Assembly (NCBI GenBank): GCA_964564225.1
Contig: CAZMAF010000013.1
Span: forward strand, 1 to 33,554
Origin: RGIG1993 sp964564225
Lineage (GTDB): Bacteria > Bacillota > Clostridia > Oscillospirales > CAG-272
Direction: 5' to 3'
DNA length: 33,554 nucleotides
The notes beneath the pieces are model-generated. The model saw nothing but the letters and a program-made list of their open reading frames with translations, had not been told where the DNA came from and did no database searches. Made by a program: the position numbers and the translations under genes. Positions 1 through 8,130 of the stretch are shown here, piece by piece (within the stretch, counting starts at the first letter, position 1; each line of letters begins with the position of its first letter).

Positions 1-1804
1 GATCACTCCTGCACACGACCCCAACGACTTCCTCGTAGGTCAGCGCCATAATCTTGAACAAATCAAGGTTATGAACGACGATGCCACGATGAACGCTTAC
101 GCAGGCAAATACGAGGGTATGGAGCGTTATGCCTGCCGCAAAGCGCTCGTTTGTGACCTCGAAGCCGAAGGCTATCTTGTATCGGTTGAGCCTCACGCCC
201 ACAACGTCGGCGTTTGCTACCGTTGCGGCACGACGGTTGAACCCCTGACCTCCGATCAGTGGTTCGTCAAAATGAAACCCCTCGCAGAGCCCGCCATCAG
301 GGCAGTTGAAGACGGCTCGATTTCCTTCGTTCCCGAACGTTTTTCCAAAAACTACTTCAATTGGATGAACAATATCCTCGACTGGTGCATATCCCGTCAG
401 CTTTGGTGGGGACACCGTATTCCCGCTTTCTACTGCGATGCCTGCGGCGAAATGACAGTATCAAAGGAAGATCTTACCGTATGCCCGAAATGCTCCGCTC
501 CCGTCCGACAGGATGAGGACGTGCTTGACACATGGTTTTCCTCGGCGCTGTGGCCCTTCTCAACGCTCGGTTGGCCAGGAAGCACCGAAGAACTCAAAAA
601 ATACTATCCCACAAACGTACTTGTTACCGGCTACGACATCATCACCTTCTGGGTATCAAGAATGATCTTTTCAGGTCTTGAGCATATTGGTGAAAAGCCC
701 TTCTCAAAGGTATTTATCCACGGTCTTGTCCGCGACGCACAAGGCAGAAAAATGTCCAAGTCGCTTGGAAACGGCATTGATCCTCTGGAAATCATCGAAA
801 AATACGGCGCGGATGCCCTCCGCTTCGCGCTTGCCACCGGTATTGCCCCCGGTAACGATATGCGTTTTTCGGACGAAAAGATCGAATCGGCAAGAAACTT
901 CAACAACAAGATCTGGAATGCCTCCCGTTTCGTTCTGATGAATCTCACGATCGAAGACGGCGTGCTTCCTCCCGTATCCGAGCTTGCCCTCGAGGATAAA
1001 TGGCTTCTGTCAAAGCTCAACACACTTGCTAAAGAAGTTACCGTCAATCTCGACAAATACGAGCTTGGTGTTGCCCTCTCGAAAATCTACGACTTCATCT
1101 GGGACATCTTCTGCGACTGGTATATCGAAATCGCCAAACCCCGACTCAGCGACAAAGGCTCAAAGGCAAACGAAAACTGCCAGAGGGTACTCGTTTACAC
1201 CCTCTCAAATGCTCTCAGAATGCTCCATCCCTTCATGCCTTTTATCACCGAGGAAATATGGCAGACCTTGCCTCACGAGGGTGAAAGCATTATGATCGCC
1301 GACTACCCCGCTTATACCGATGCGCTTTCCTTTGCCGAAGACGAAAAGAAGATGGAAACAGTCATCACCGCCATCTGTGCTATCCGTGTCAGACGTAACG
1401 AAATGAACGTTCCGCCCTCCAAAAAAGCCAAGCTCTATTTTGTCACCGATGCAGAGGACATCTTCAATTCTTCGGTATCGTCGCATTTCCAAAAACTCGC
1501 TTATGCCTCCGCCTGCGATTATACGTCGGGCTACGAAGGCGACGATGCGGTACAGATCGTTACCGAAAAGGCGACGATTTATATTCCCCTTGCCGATATG
1601 ATTGATTACGAAAAAGAACTTGCCCGTCTTACTGCGGAAAAAGAAAAGACCGAATGTGAAATCGAACGCCTTGAAAAGAAGCTTTCCAACGAAGGCTTCG
1701 TGGCAAAAGCGCCCGCCGCCGTCGTCGAAGGCGAAAGAACCAAGCTCGCCGCTTACCGCGAAACTCTTGCGAAAATCCTTGAGGCAATCGAAAAAATCAA
1801 ATAA
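1..1804 (+). CDS. valS: Valine--tRNA ligase, 3' part (partial at 5' edge)
   Basis: The reading frame is open from base 2, so the gene is cut by the window edge and about 601 C-terminal residues remain. The product charges tRNA-Val with valine in the cytoplasm (class Ia synthetase). The first visible residues (ITPAHDPNDF) belong to the end of the editing/catalytic region. Two zinc-type cysteine pairs (CYRC; CDAC with CPKC) and the KMSKS loop (bases 749-763) are intact. An anticodon-binding helical domain follows, and the last ~65 residues form the charged coiled-coil arm typical of bacterial ValRS. The HIGH motif lies outside the window. A strong hairpin terminator follows the stop codon. Confidence 0.97.
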   Translation, partial: ITPAHDPNDFLVGQRHNLEQIKVMNDDATMNAYAGKYEGMERYACRKALVCDLEAEGYLVSVEPHAHNVGVCYRCGTTVEPLTSDQWFVKMKPLAEPAIRAVEDGSISFVPERFSKNYFNWMNNILDWCISRQLWWGHRIPAFYCDACGEMTVSKEDLTVCPKCSAPVRQDEDVLDTWFSSALWPFSTLGWPGSTEELKKYYPTNVLVTGYDIITFWVSRMIFSGLEHIGEKPFSKVFIHGLVRDAQGRKMSKSLGNGIDPLEIIEKYGADALRFALATGIAPGNDMRFSDEKIESARNFNNKIWNASRFVLMNLTIEDGVLPPVSELALEDKWLLSKLNTLAKEVTVNLDKYELGVALSKIYDFIWDIFCDWYIEIAKPRLSDKGSKANENCQRVLVYTLSNALRMLHPFMPFITEEIWQTLPHEGESIMIADYPAYTDALSFAEDEKKMETVITAICAIRVRRNEMNVPPSKKAKLYFVTDAEDIFNSSVSSHFQKLAYASACDYTSGYEGDDAVQIVTEKATIYIPLADMIDYEKELARLTAEKEKTECEIERLEKKLSNEGFVAKAPAAVVEGERTKLAAYRETLAKILEAIEKIK

Positions 1805-1832
1805 GCGCAGATTGTGACAAAATATCCATACC

Positions 1833-1873
1833 AAGCGTGATATTCTTTGAAAAAAGAATATCGCGCTTTTTTT
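1833..1873 (+). terminator. Rho-independent terminator after valS
   Basis: A 16-bp stem (1833-1848 with 1853-1868, one G-T pair, GAAA loop) runs into a T tract ending at 1873. It sits 28 bases after the valS stop. It also accounts for the spurious in-frame extension (ATG at 1847) upstream of spoIIAA. Confidence 0.9.
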
Positions 1874-1894
1874 GCGCGGGAAAGGACATCCTAT

Positions 1895-2233
1895 ATGACG
1901 AAAGAAAACTTAAAAAAAGAAGTGGACGGCTCTACCCTCACCCTGACGGTCCTCGGCGAGATCGACCATCACTCCGCCAAAGGACTGCGCGAAGAAATTG
2001 ATACTCTGCTTTTTTACCATCGCCCGCGCACCCTCTATCTCGTTTTATCCGAGGTATCGTTTATGGACTCCTCGGGACTCGGACTGATTCTCGGCAGATA
2101 TACCCGTATGAAGGAACTCGGTGGCAAAATGATACTCGTACAGCCCACAAGACAAATTGAAAAAATACTTGCTCTTGCCGCAATGGACAAGACTCTGCCC
2201 ATTGAAAAACGGCACACAAGAAAGGATACATGA
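1895..2233 (+). CDS. spoIIAA: Anti-sigma F factor antagonist SpoIIAA
   Basis: A 112-residue single STAS-domain protein. In the forespore it binds SpoIIAB and frees sigma-F. The phosphorylatable serine lies in the DSSGLG motif near residue 58. An in-frame ATG at 1847 lies inside the valS terminator hairpin, so I chose 1895, which has AAAGGA at 1881-1886, 8 bases upstream. It is the first gene of spoIIAA-spoIIAB-sigF, and its stop is 1 base before the next start. Only about 21 bases separate the valS terminator from this start, leaving no room for a full promoter there. Confidence 0.95.
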   Translation: MTKENLKKEVDGSTLTLTVLGEIDHHSAKGLREEIDTLLFYHRPRTLYLVLSEVSFMDSSGLGLILGRYTRMKELGGKMILVQPTRQIEKILALAAMDKTLPIEKRHTRKDT

Positions 2234-2234
2234 A

Positions 2235-2669
2235 ATGAAGAAAAAAATTCTCAACCGTATGAAGCTTGAATTTGAAGCCACCTCGCAAAACGAAGCCTTT
2301 GCACGTATGGCAGTATCGGTCTTTGCCGCCTCGCTTGATCCCACGCTCGAAGAAATTTCCGATCTTCGCGTGGTGATTTCGGAGGCGGTCACCAACGCTG
2401 TGGTACACGCCTATAAAAATCAGGGCGGCAAGATCGTAATCGCCGCTACACTCTACGATGACCGCAGTCTTCGTCTGAAAATTCAGGATAAAGGCTGCGG
2501 AATCCGCGACCTTGAAAAATGCCTTGAGCCACTCTATACTACCGACGAAAGCGGCGAGCGCGGCGGTATGGGCTTTCCCATTATGCAGGCAATGAGCGAT
2601 ACCTTCCGTGTAAAAACCGCGCCGAATGAAGGCACGACGCTCTACATAAGCTTTCGCTTTCAAGACTGA
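2235..2669 (+). CDS. spoIIAB: Anti-sigma F factor / serine kinase SpoIIAB
   Basis: A 144-residue GHKL-fold kinase, close to the usual ~146. It holds sigma-F inactive with ATP bound and phosphorylates SpoIIAA. The N box (SEAVTNAVVHAY), G1 box (DKGCGI) and the glycine-rich lid with G2 region (ERGGMGFPIM) are all visible. The ATG at 2235 gives MKKKILNRMKLEFEA, the normal family start. A frame extending upstream to 2157 only overlaps spoIIAA and is rejected. It is probably translationally coupled to spoIIAA, whose stop lies immediately before it. Confidence 0.95.
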   Translation: MKKKILNRMKLEFEATSQNEAFARMAVSVFAASLDPTLEEISDLRVVISEAVTNAVVHAYKNQGGKIVIAATLYDDRSLRLKIQDKGCGIRDLEKCLEPLYTTDESGERGGMGFPIMQAMSDTFRVKTAPNEGTTLYISFRFQD

Positions 2670-2671
2670 CA

Positions 2672-3391
2672 ATGCAGGACAACCTCGTTTTATTAAAACG
2701 ACTACAAAACGGTGACACGGCGGCGCTGAGTGAGCTTGTCGAAGACAATATGGGACTCGTCCGCCACGTCGCTCAACGTTTTCTCGGACGGGGCGTTGAA
2801 TACGACGACCTCATACAGATCGGAGCAATCGGACTTTTGCGTGCCGCGCGCGCCTTTTCCTTCGATTACGGATGTGCCTTTTCGACCTACGCCGTCCCCC
2901 TCATCATCGGTGAAATCAAACGATTTTTACGCGACGACGGCGCTCTGAAAGTATCTCGTAAGCTCAAAAGCCGTGCCGTACAGCTGGCAAGGGCACGTGA
3001 AGAACTGATCGCAAAAGGGCTTACCGAGCCTCCCCTCTCGATGTTGGCAAACACCTGTGAGATCACGGTGGAGGAAGCCGCTGAAGCGCTTGCGGCAACC
3101 GGTCCCGTCACTTCACTGAACGTATCCGCCGACGACGAGCACGCCCCCGCCGATTATTATCTTACCGCTGAAGCCGATCCCTCCGACGCCCTCTGCGAGA
3201 GCATTGCTCTGAAAAGTGCCATCAGACAGCTCACCCCCTTACAGCAAAAAATCGTTTATCTTCGCTATCAACGCGATCTTTCGCAAAGCGACGTAGGGCG
3301 CATCCTGTCTCTCTCACAGGTCAAGGTATCACGCGAGGAAAAAAAGATACTTGCGCTCTTGAAAAAATCCCTATCGGACGAAGACTCTTGA
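2672..3391 (+). CDS. sigF: RNA polymerase sporulation sigma factor F
   Basis: A 239-residue sigma-70-family factor with region 2 (DLIQIGAIGLLRAARAF, FSTYAVPLIIGEIKRFLRDDG), region 3 and a region 4 helix-turn-helix (DLSQSDVGRILSLSQVKVSREEKK). It directs early forespore transcription. The position as third gene behind spoIIAA and spoIIAB identifies it as sigma-F rather than its paralogue sigma-G. The start lies 2 bases after the spoIIAB stop, with no strong ribosome site, so coupling is likely. From memory, B. subtilis SigF has QVQVSRLEKK at the end of region 4.2; here it reads QVKVSREEKK, which puts a Lys and a Glu in or beside the recognition helix. Confidence 0.94.
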   Translation: MQDNLVLLKRLQNGDTAALSELVEDNMGLVRHVAQRFLGRGVEYDDLIQIGAIGLLRAARAFSFDYGCAFSTYAVPLIIGEIKRFLRDDGALKVSRKLKSRAVQLARAREELIAKGLTEPPLSMLANTCEITVEEAAEALAATGPVTSLNVSADDEHAPADYYLTAEADPSDALCESIALKSAIRQLTPLQQKIVYLRYQRDLSQSDVGRILSLSQVKVSREEKKILALLKKSLSDEDS

Positions 3392-3410
3392 AAAAGCTGT
3401 CTTTTTTCAA
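3388..3410 (+). terminator. Possible weak terminator at end of sigF
   Basis: An A/T-rich inverted repeat (TTGAAAAAG, 3388-3396, against CTTTTTTCAA, 3401-3410) overlaps the sigF stop codon. The U-rich stretch is within the right arm rather than after it and the stem has little GC, so termination would be weak. Confidence 0.35.
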
Positions 3411-3439
3411 AATTATTCAACAAAATCGAGCAAAAAGGC

Positions 3440-3468
3440 TTGACAAACCCCCACATAATCTGTATAAT
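3440..3468 (+). promoter_or_regulatory. Sigma-A promoter for the DUF177 gene
   Basis: Consensus -35 TTGACA (3440-3445), 17-base spacer, consensus -10 TATAAT (3463-3468). It lies 47 bases upstream of the start at 3516. Confidence 0.88.
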
Positions 3469-3515
3469 AATCTTTGTGATATTTTGCAAAAAACAAAGTT
3501 TACTGAGGTGATGGA

Positions 3516-4007
3516 TTGTTTATCGACGTCAGAGAAGTGCTGTCAGGACTCGTAGACAGTATCGAATTTGATTATACCCTCCCCGCTCCCACAGGCTTTA
3601 ACGACATTTCGTTTCCCGATGAGGTGCGTGTGGTAGGCGCGATAAAGAATCAGGCAGGCTATATGACACTGACTGCGAAAGCCACCGTCCCTTACGTGAC
3701 ACATTGCGCGCGTTGCATGAAGGAAATTTCGGGCGTATTTGAAAGTACCTTTGAAAGACCCTTGGCAACCCGGCTTGAAAACGATGACGACGAGTATCTC
3801 ATCATCACACACGGCGAGCTTGATCTCGACACGCCGCTCCTTGAGGAGTTACTCATCAACCTCGATTTCGTATATCTTTGTAAAGAGGACTGTAAAGGAC
3901 TTTGTCCCCGATGCGGGCAAGATCTGAATGAAGGCAATTGTGGATGTGCCGACAAGAAAGAAATTGACCCAAGACTCGCAATTCTTGCAAAACTTCTTGA
4001 CAATTGA
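3516..4007 (+). CDS. DUF177 (YceD) family protein with zinc-type cysteines
   Basis: A 163-residue YceD/DUF177 protein. The family is widely linked with rpmF and with large-subunit rRNA metabolism in bacteria and plastids; the biochemical role is not settled. Cysteine pairs C64/C67 and a cluster at C122, C126, C130, C133, C142 and C144 (ending in CPRCGQDLNEGNCGC) fit metal binding, as in other Firmicute members. The start is TTG: GAGGTG at 3505-3510 is spaced 5 bases from it, while the ATG at 3511 is out of frame and soon hits a stop. It lies upstream of rpmF, the conserved arrangement, and its last codons contain the rpmF -35 box. Confidence 0.9.
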   Translation: MFIDVREVLSGLVDSIEFDYTLPAPTGFNDISFPDEVRVVGAIKNQAGYMTLTAKATVPYVTHCARCMKEISGVFESTFERPLATRLENDDDEYLIITHGELDLDTPLLEELLINLDFVYLCKEDCKGLCPRCGQDLNEGNCGCADKKEIDPRLAILAKLLDN

Positions 4008-4024
4008 AAAAAAATAAGTATAAT
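3997..4024 (+). promoter_or_regulatory. Sigma-A promoter for rpmF
   Basis: TTGACA (3997-4002), 16-base spacer, TATAAT (4019-4024). The -35 box is formed by the last codons of the preceding DUF177 gene (Leu-Asp-Asn). Confidence 0.82.
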
Positions 4025-4071
4025 AAAGAACGGTAGTATTATCGGGATTATTCGTAGGAGGTGTTTTAACA

Positions 4072-4254
4072 ATGGCAGTACCGAAGAAAAAGGTTTCCAG
4101 CGCAAGAAGAGATAAGAGACGTTCCAACAATTCTAAGCTCGAAGCGCCCACTCTTGAAAAGTGCGCGTGCGGTGAATTCAAGTTGCACGGCAGAGTATGC
4201 CCCAAGTGCGGCACACTGAACGGTGACGTTATCGTTGCCCCCGAAGCAAAGTAA
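4072..4254 (+). CDS. rpmF: 50S ribosomal protein L32
   Basis: A 60-residue L32. The conserved basic N terminus (MAVPKKKVSSARRDKRRSN) is followed by a zinc ribbon with C31, C33, C43 and C46, so this is the zinc-binding form. The ribosome site GGAGGTG lies just upstream. It has its own promoter inside the end of the DUF177 gene and its own terminator downstream, giving a short monocistronic message as well as any read-through from upstream. Confidence 0.97.
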   Translation: MAVPKKKVSSARRDKRRSNNSKLEAPTLEKCACGEFKLHGRVCPKCGTLNGDVIVAPEAK

Positions 4255-4275
4255 TTTTACTTGCGATTGAAAGAT

Positions 4276-4314
4276 GGAGTTGTTTCGCATTGTTTGCGTG
4301 ACAACTCCTTTTTT
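4276..4314 (+). terminator. Rho-independent terminator after rpmF
   Basis: An 8-bp stem, GGAGTTGT (4276-4283) with ACAACTCC (4301-4308), has an inner CGCA/TGCG stem and is followed by six T (4309-4314). Confidence 0.9.
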
Positions 4315-4337
4315 CGCGCGTTTTTGAATTGAAAGAA

Positions 4338-4366
4338 TTGACAAACGCTACACTTTATTGTATAAT
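4338..4366 (+). promoter_or_regulatory. Sigma-A promoter for the DUF512-der-plsY operon
   Basis: A perfect consensus: TTGACA (4338-4343), 17 bases, TATAAT (4361-4366). It lies 39 bases upstream of the start at 4406 and just after the rpmF terminator. Confidence 0.9.
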
Positions 4367-4405
4367 AAAAGGTAACGTACTAATATTAAGGAAAGGATTT
4401 TCAGT

Positions 4406-5710
4406 ATGGTAACGGTTTTTGAGGTCACAAAAGGCTCTCTTGCCAATAAATGCGGCATCAAGAAAGGTGATATTCTCATCAGCGTTAATCAAAATGACGT
4501 AAGGGACGTGCTGGACTACCGCTACTATATTACCGAAAAGCACCTTTCACTTCTCATTCACCGCGGTCCTGAACTTCTCACCTTCACGGTGGATAAGGAA
4601 GAATACGACGACCTCGGTCTTGAATTTGAAACCTACCTGATGGATAAAAAGCATACCTGCCGCAACAAGTGTATCTTCTGCTTCATCGACCAAAATCCAC
4701 ACGGTATGCGCGACACCGTCTATTTCAAGGACGACGACTCACGTCTTTCCTTTTTGCTCGGCAATTACGTCACGCTCACCAATTTGAAGGACGAGGATAT
4801 TGACCGCATCATCAAGATGCGCCTTTCGCCCATCAATATTTCCGTGCATACCACAAATCCCGAGCTACGCTGTATGATGATGAAGAACAAACACGCAGGC
4901 GACGTACTCCGCTATCTGAAAAGGCTGAAGGAAGCCGACATCGCCATCAACGCGCAGATCGTTCTTTGCAAAGACGTAAACGACAAAGCGGAGCTTGAAA
5001 AAACGCTTACCGATCTCACGGACTACCTGCCCGCACTGCAATCGGTCGCCGTCGTTCCCGCAGGCATTACGGCTCACCGCGAGGGACTCTTTCCACTTGT
5101 TCCCTTCAACAAAGAAGATGCAAACGAGGTGCTGGATATTCTGAATGCTTTTGGCGAAAGAATGCTCCAAAAACACGGTACGCGCCTTGTTTTTCCCTCG
5201 GACGAATGGTATCTCACCGCTGAGTGCCCTCTGCCCGACGAGGATTATTACGAGGGCTATCCCCAGCTTGAAAACGGTGTCGGCATGATCACCTCAATGC
5301 GCGCTGAATTTGAAGATACCCTACCTTATATCGCGGAGGATTACGACCTCACAAGAAAAATCGAATGTTCAATCGCAACGGGAAAGGCGGCGTATCCTTT
5401 CATCAGCTCCCTGACCGAAGCGATCGCGCAAAAAAACAAAAACTTCATCTGTCACGTCCACGAAATCCAAAACGACTTTTACGGTCACACCATAACGGTA
5501 GCCGGACTCGTTACGGGCGGCGATATAATCCGACAGCTGAAGGACAAGCCCCTCGGCGACTTTCTTGTTTTACCCTCGGTCATGCTCCGCGACGAGCAAG
5601 ATCGCTTTCTCGACGACGTAACGCTCGATACCGTCAAGACCGCTTTAAATATACCCATCCGCCTGTCCCCCTCTACGGGTGACGGCTTTATAGAAACCCT
5701 GCTTTCATAA
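4406..5710 (+). CDS. PDZ / radical SAM / DUF512 protein
   Basis: 434 residues. An N-terminal PDZ-like segment (residues ~5-65, with GSLANKCGIKKGDILISVN) is followed by a radical SAM-type core whose cluster motif is C85-x3-C89-x2-C92 (CRNKCIFC). The rest matches DUF512. Such proteins are conserved in Clostridia next to der; the substrate is unknown, so I give no reaction beyond likely [4Fe-4S]/SAM chemistry. AAGGAAAGG upstream supports the ATG at 4406. It heads an operon with der 24 bases downstream and then plsY. Confidence 0.9.
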   Translation: MVTVFEVTKGSLANKCGIKKGDILISVNQNDVRDVLDYRYYITEKHLSLLIHRGPELLTFTVDKEEYDDLGLEFETYLMDKKHTCRNKCIFCFIDQNPHGMRDTVYFKDDDSRLSFLLGNYVTLTNLKDEDIDRIIKMRLSPINISVHTTNPELRCMMMKNKHAGDVLRYLKRLKEADIAINAQIVLCKDVNDKAELEKTLTDLTDYLPALQSVAVVPAGITAHREGLFPLVPFNKEDANEVLDILNAFGERMLQKHGTRLVFPSDEWYLTAECPLPDEDYYEGYPQLENGVGMITSMRAEFEDTLPYIAEDYDLTRKIECSIATGKAAYPFISSLTEAIAQKNKNFICHVHEIQNDFYGHTITVAGLVTGGDIIRQLKDKPLGDFLVLPSVMLRDEQDRFLDDVTLDTVKTALNIPIRLSPSTGDGFIETLLS

Positions 5711-5734
5711 TCCGCAATCTGAAAGGAGAATACG

Positions 5735-7066
5735 ATGGCACAACCGATTATCGCAATTGTCGGAAGACCCAATGTCGGCAAAAGCACGCTGTTCAATAAG
5801 CTCGCAGGCGAGCGTATCTCGATCGTCGAGGATACCCCCGGCGTTACGCGCGACCGCATCTACTTTGAGGTAGAATGGCGCTCTAAAAAATGTATGATGA
5901 TCGATACCGGCGGTATCGAACCGAAAACCGACGATATTATCTTAAAGCACATGCGTATGCAGGCAGAGATCGCCATTGAAACGGCAGACGTGATCATCTT
6001 CCTCTGCGACATCAACGCAGGCGTAACGGCAGATGACCGCGATATTGCCAATATGCTCTTGCGCGCAGGCAAGCCTGTCATTTGCGGCGTCAACAAAATC
6101 GACAGAATCGGTATGCCGCCTCCGGAATTTTACGAATTTTACGAGCTCGGCTTCGTGGACGACCCCATCGCCATCTCGGCAACACACGGTAACGGTACGG
6201 GAGACTTGCTGGACGCCGTTTACGCGCATCTGCCCGATGATGCTTGGGATGAAAAAGAGGACGACGAGCGCCTTAAGGTTGCCGTGATCGGTAAGCCTAA
6301 CGCAGGCAAAAGCTCGATCATCAATAAAATTCTCGGTGAAGACCGTCTCATCGTATCGAATATTGCAGGTACGACGCGCGATGCAATCGACACCGAAGTT
6401 GACAACGAATACGGAAAATTCAAATTCATCGACACGGCAGGCATACGCCGCAAAAGCCGCGTGGAAGACCAAATCGAAAAATACAGCGTACTCCGTGCCA
6501 AAATGGCAGTAGAGCGCGCCGACGTCTGCGTTCTTATGATCGACGCCTCCGAAGGCATCACCGAGCAGGATGAAAAGATCGCAGGGCTTGCGCACGAATC
6601 GGGCAAGGCGACCGTTATCGTCGTCAACAAATGGGATCTCATCGAAAAAGACAACACCACCACGAAGGAATTTACCGACAAGATCCGCGTTGCCCTCGCC
6701 TATATGACATACGCGCCCATCCTTTTTGTTTCGGCAAAAACGGGACAGCGTATTAACAAGCTCTTTGACCTTATCCTGAAAGGCGCTGCCGAAAACGCAA
6801 AACGCATCACCACAGGACAGCTCAACGACCTGCTTGCCGATGCCGTAGCGCGCGTACAGCCGCCGAGCGACAAGGGCCGCCGTCTGAAAATCTACTATAT
6901 GACGCAATCAGGCACAAAGCCGCCCACGTTCGTCTGCTTCTGCAACGATGTAAGACTTTTCCACTACTCCTATCAACGCTATATCGAAAATCAGATCCGC
7001 GAAGCGTACGGCTTTGAAGGGACACCCATCAAGATCGTCGTCCGTATGAGAGGAGAAGAAGACTAA
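5735..7066 (+). CDS. der: Ribosome biogenesis GTPase Der (EngA)
   Basis: 443 residues, the usual length. Two tandem GTPase domains: G1 at residues 10-17 (GRPNVGKS) with DTGG and NKID (120-123), and a second G1 at 186-193 (GKPNAGKS) with DTAG, NKWD and SAKTG. A C-terminal KH-like domain follows. Der is essential for 50S subunit assembly in the cytoplasm. A GAAAGGAG ribosome site precedes the ATG. Its stop overlaps the plsY start by one base (TAATG), so the two are translationally coupled. Confidence 0.97.
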   Translation: MAQPIIAIVGRPNVGKSTLFNKLAGERISIVEDTPGVTRDRIYFEVEWRSKKCMMIDTGGIEPKTDDIILKHMRMQAEIAIETADVIIFLCDINAGVTADDRDIANMLLRAGKPVICGVNKIDRIGMPPPEFYEFYELGFVDDPIAISATHGNGTGDLLDAVYAHLPDDAWDEKEDDERLKVAVIGKPNAGKSSIINKILGEDRLIVSNIAGTTRDAIDTEVDNEYGKFKFIDTAGIRRKSRVEDQIEKYSVLRAKMAVERADVCVLMIDASEGITEQDEKIAGLAHESGKATVIVVNKWDLIEKDNTTTKEFTDKIRVALAYMTYAPILFVSAKTGQRINKLFDLILKGAAENAKRITTGQLNDLLADAVARVQPPSDKGRRLKIYYMTQSGTKPPTFVCFCNDVRLFHYSYQRYIENQIREAYGFEGTPIKIVVRMRGEED

Positions 7067-7965
7067 TGGCATTTGCAAATTTCCTTTACCGATATGAATA
7101 TCTGAAGCTGAACGGACTTCTGCGCGACGTTATGACGGAAAACGGAATGCTTTTCTACCTTTTATGCGCAGCTTGGGTACTCTTTTCCTATCTGTTCGGC
7201 TCGGTCAATTTCGCACTCGTTTTGTCGAAATACGTCTATCACGACGATATCCGCAACTACGGAAGCGGTAACGCGGGCTTTACCAATATGCGCCGCACCT
7301 TCGGCACAAAGGCGGGAGTTCTGACCTTACTCGGCGACTTCAGTAAAACCTTTATCGGCGTGTTCTGCGGTATGCTCCTTTTCGGCGCAAACACCGCAAC
7401 CCTTGCAGGACTTGCCTGCATACTCGGTCACTGCTTTCCCTGCTTCTACAAATTCAAGGGAGGCAAAGGCGTTGCCGCCGCCGCTACAATGTGCTTCATT
7501 CTCGATCCCATCGTATTTCTTATACTCATCACGTTCTTCATTCTCATCGTGCTTTCGACGAAATATCTCTCGCTTGGCAGTATTATGTCGCTTATTCTCT
7601 ATCCTTTGATCCATAGCCGTATTTACAATTGGATGCATGCCGATCTTCTGCCCCGCTACTTTATCAGGCACGGTCTTTACACCGAAATCCCCACGCTTGA
7701 CGGTGCCGTTACCTCCATTGATCCGCTTTATAACACCCTGAACCATACGGCAACCCTGCCCATGATCTTCGTCGGCGTATTTTTGGCGCTCTTTGTCGTC
7801 GTCATGCACAGAACGAATATCCGCCGCATGATGAACGGAGAGGAAAACCGATTCATCATCGGCAAAAAAGCAAAAGAGAAAGAACTTCGTGAAGCGGCAG
7901 CTAAGGAAGAAGCGAAAAAAAGCCGTCATAAGCTCGACGAGCTTGACGAAGAATTAAATTCCTGA
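7066..7965 (+). CDS. plsY: Acyl-phosphate:glycerol-3-phosphate acyltransferase PlsY, long form
   Basis: An integral membrane enzyme that transfers the acyl group from acyl-phosphate to glycerol-3-phosphate, the first step of phospholipid synthesis. Family motifs are present: GSVNFALVLSKYVYHDD with GSGNAGFTNMRR, the D..K motif (LLGDFSKT), and HCFPCFYKFKGGKGVAAAAT. At 299 residues it is well above the usual ~200. The extra length is a ~27-residue N-terminal extension, a ~35-residue insertion before the last membrane helix, and a ~50-residue charged Lys/Glu tail. The start is supported by AGGAGA and the TAATG overlap with der. Confidence 0.93.
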   Translation: MAFANFLYRYEYLKLNGLLRDVMTENGMLFYLLCAAWVLFSYLFGSVNFALVLSKYVYHDDIRNYGSGNAGFTNMRRTFGTKAGVLTLLGDFSKTFIGVFCGMLLFGANTATLAGLACILGHCFPCFYKFKGGKGVAAAATMCFILDPIVFLILITFFILIVLSTKYLSLGSIMSLILYPLIHSRIYNWMHADLLPRYFIRHGLYTEIPTLDGAVTSIDPLYNTLNHTATLPMIFVGVFLALFVVVMHRTNIRRMMNGEENRFIIGKKAKEKELREAAAKEEAKKSRHKLDELDEELNS

Positions 7966-7990
7966 AAAAAACGTCAACAGGGCGTTTTTC
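7964..7990 (+). terminator. Probable terminator after plsY
   Basis: Inverted repeat GAAAAA..ACG (7964-7973) with CGTTTTTC (7983-7990) starting at the plsY stop. It is A/T-rich and has no separate T tract, so it is only moderately convincing. Confidence 0.4.
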
Positions 7991-8044
7991 ACAAATTCAT
8001 CTGATAAAAAATATGAAAAATCACAAATTTTTTTAAAAATACTC

Positions 8045-8073
8045 TTGATTTTTCTTTTATCTTATGCTATAAT
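8045..8073 (+). promoter_or_regulatory. Sigma-A promoter for rpmB (extended -10)
   Basis: TTGATT (8045-8050), 17 bases, TATAAT (8068-8073) preceded by TGC, an extended -10. It lies 57 bases upstream of rpmB. Confidence 0.85.
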
Positions 8074-8130
8074 CGACAGTGCTGTTTAGAAATAATTAAA
8101 GTTGATATATAAATTGGAGGTGCGCAAATT

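Noticed and set aside
1847..1894. 16-codon N-terminal extension of SpoIIAA
   Set aside because: It would be encoded by the valS terminator hairpin; the ATG at 1895 has a proper ribosome site and the normal family start.
5942..6907. Long open frame (321 codons) antisense to der
   Set aside because: The plus strand encodes a complete, motif-bearing Der protein. The antisense frame has no recognisable domain and arises from codon bias.
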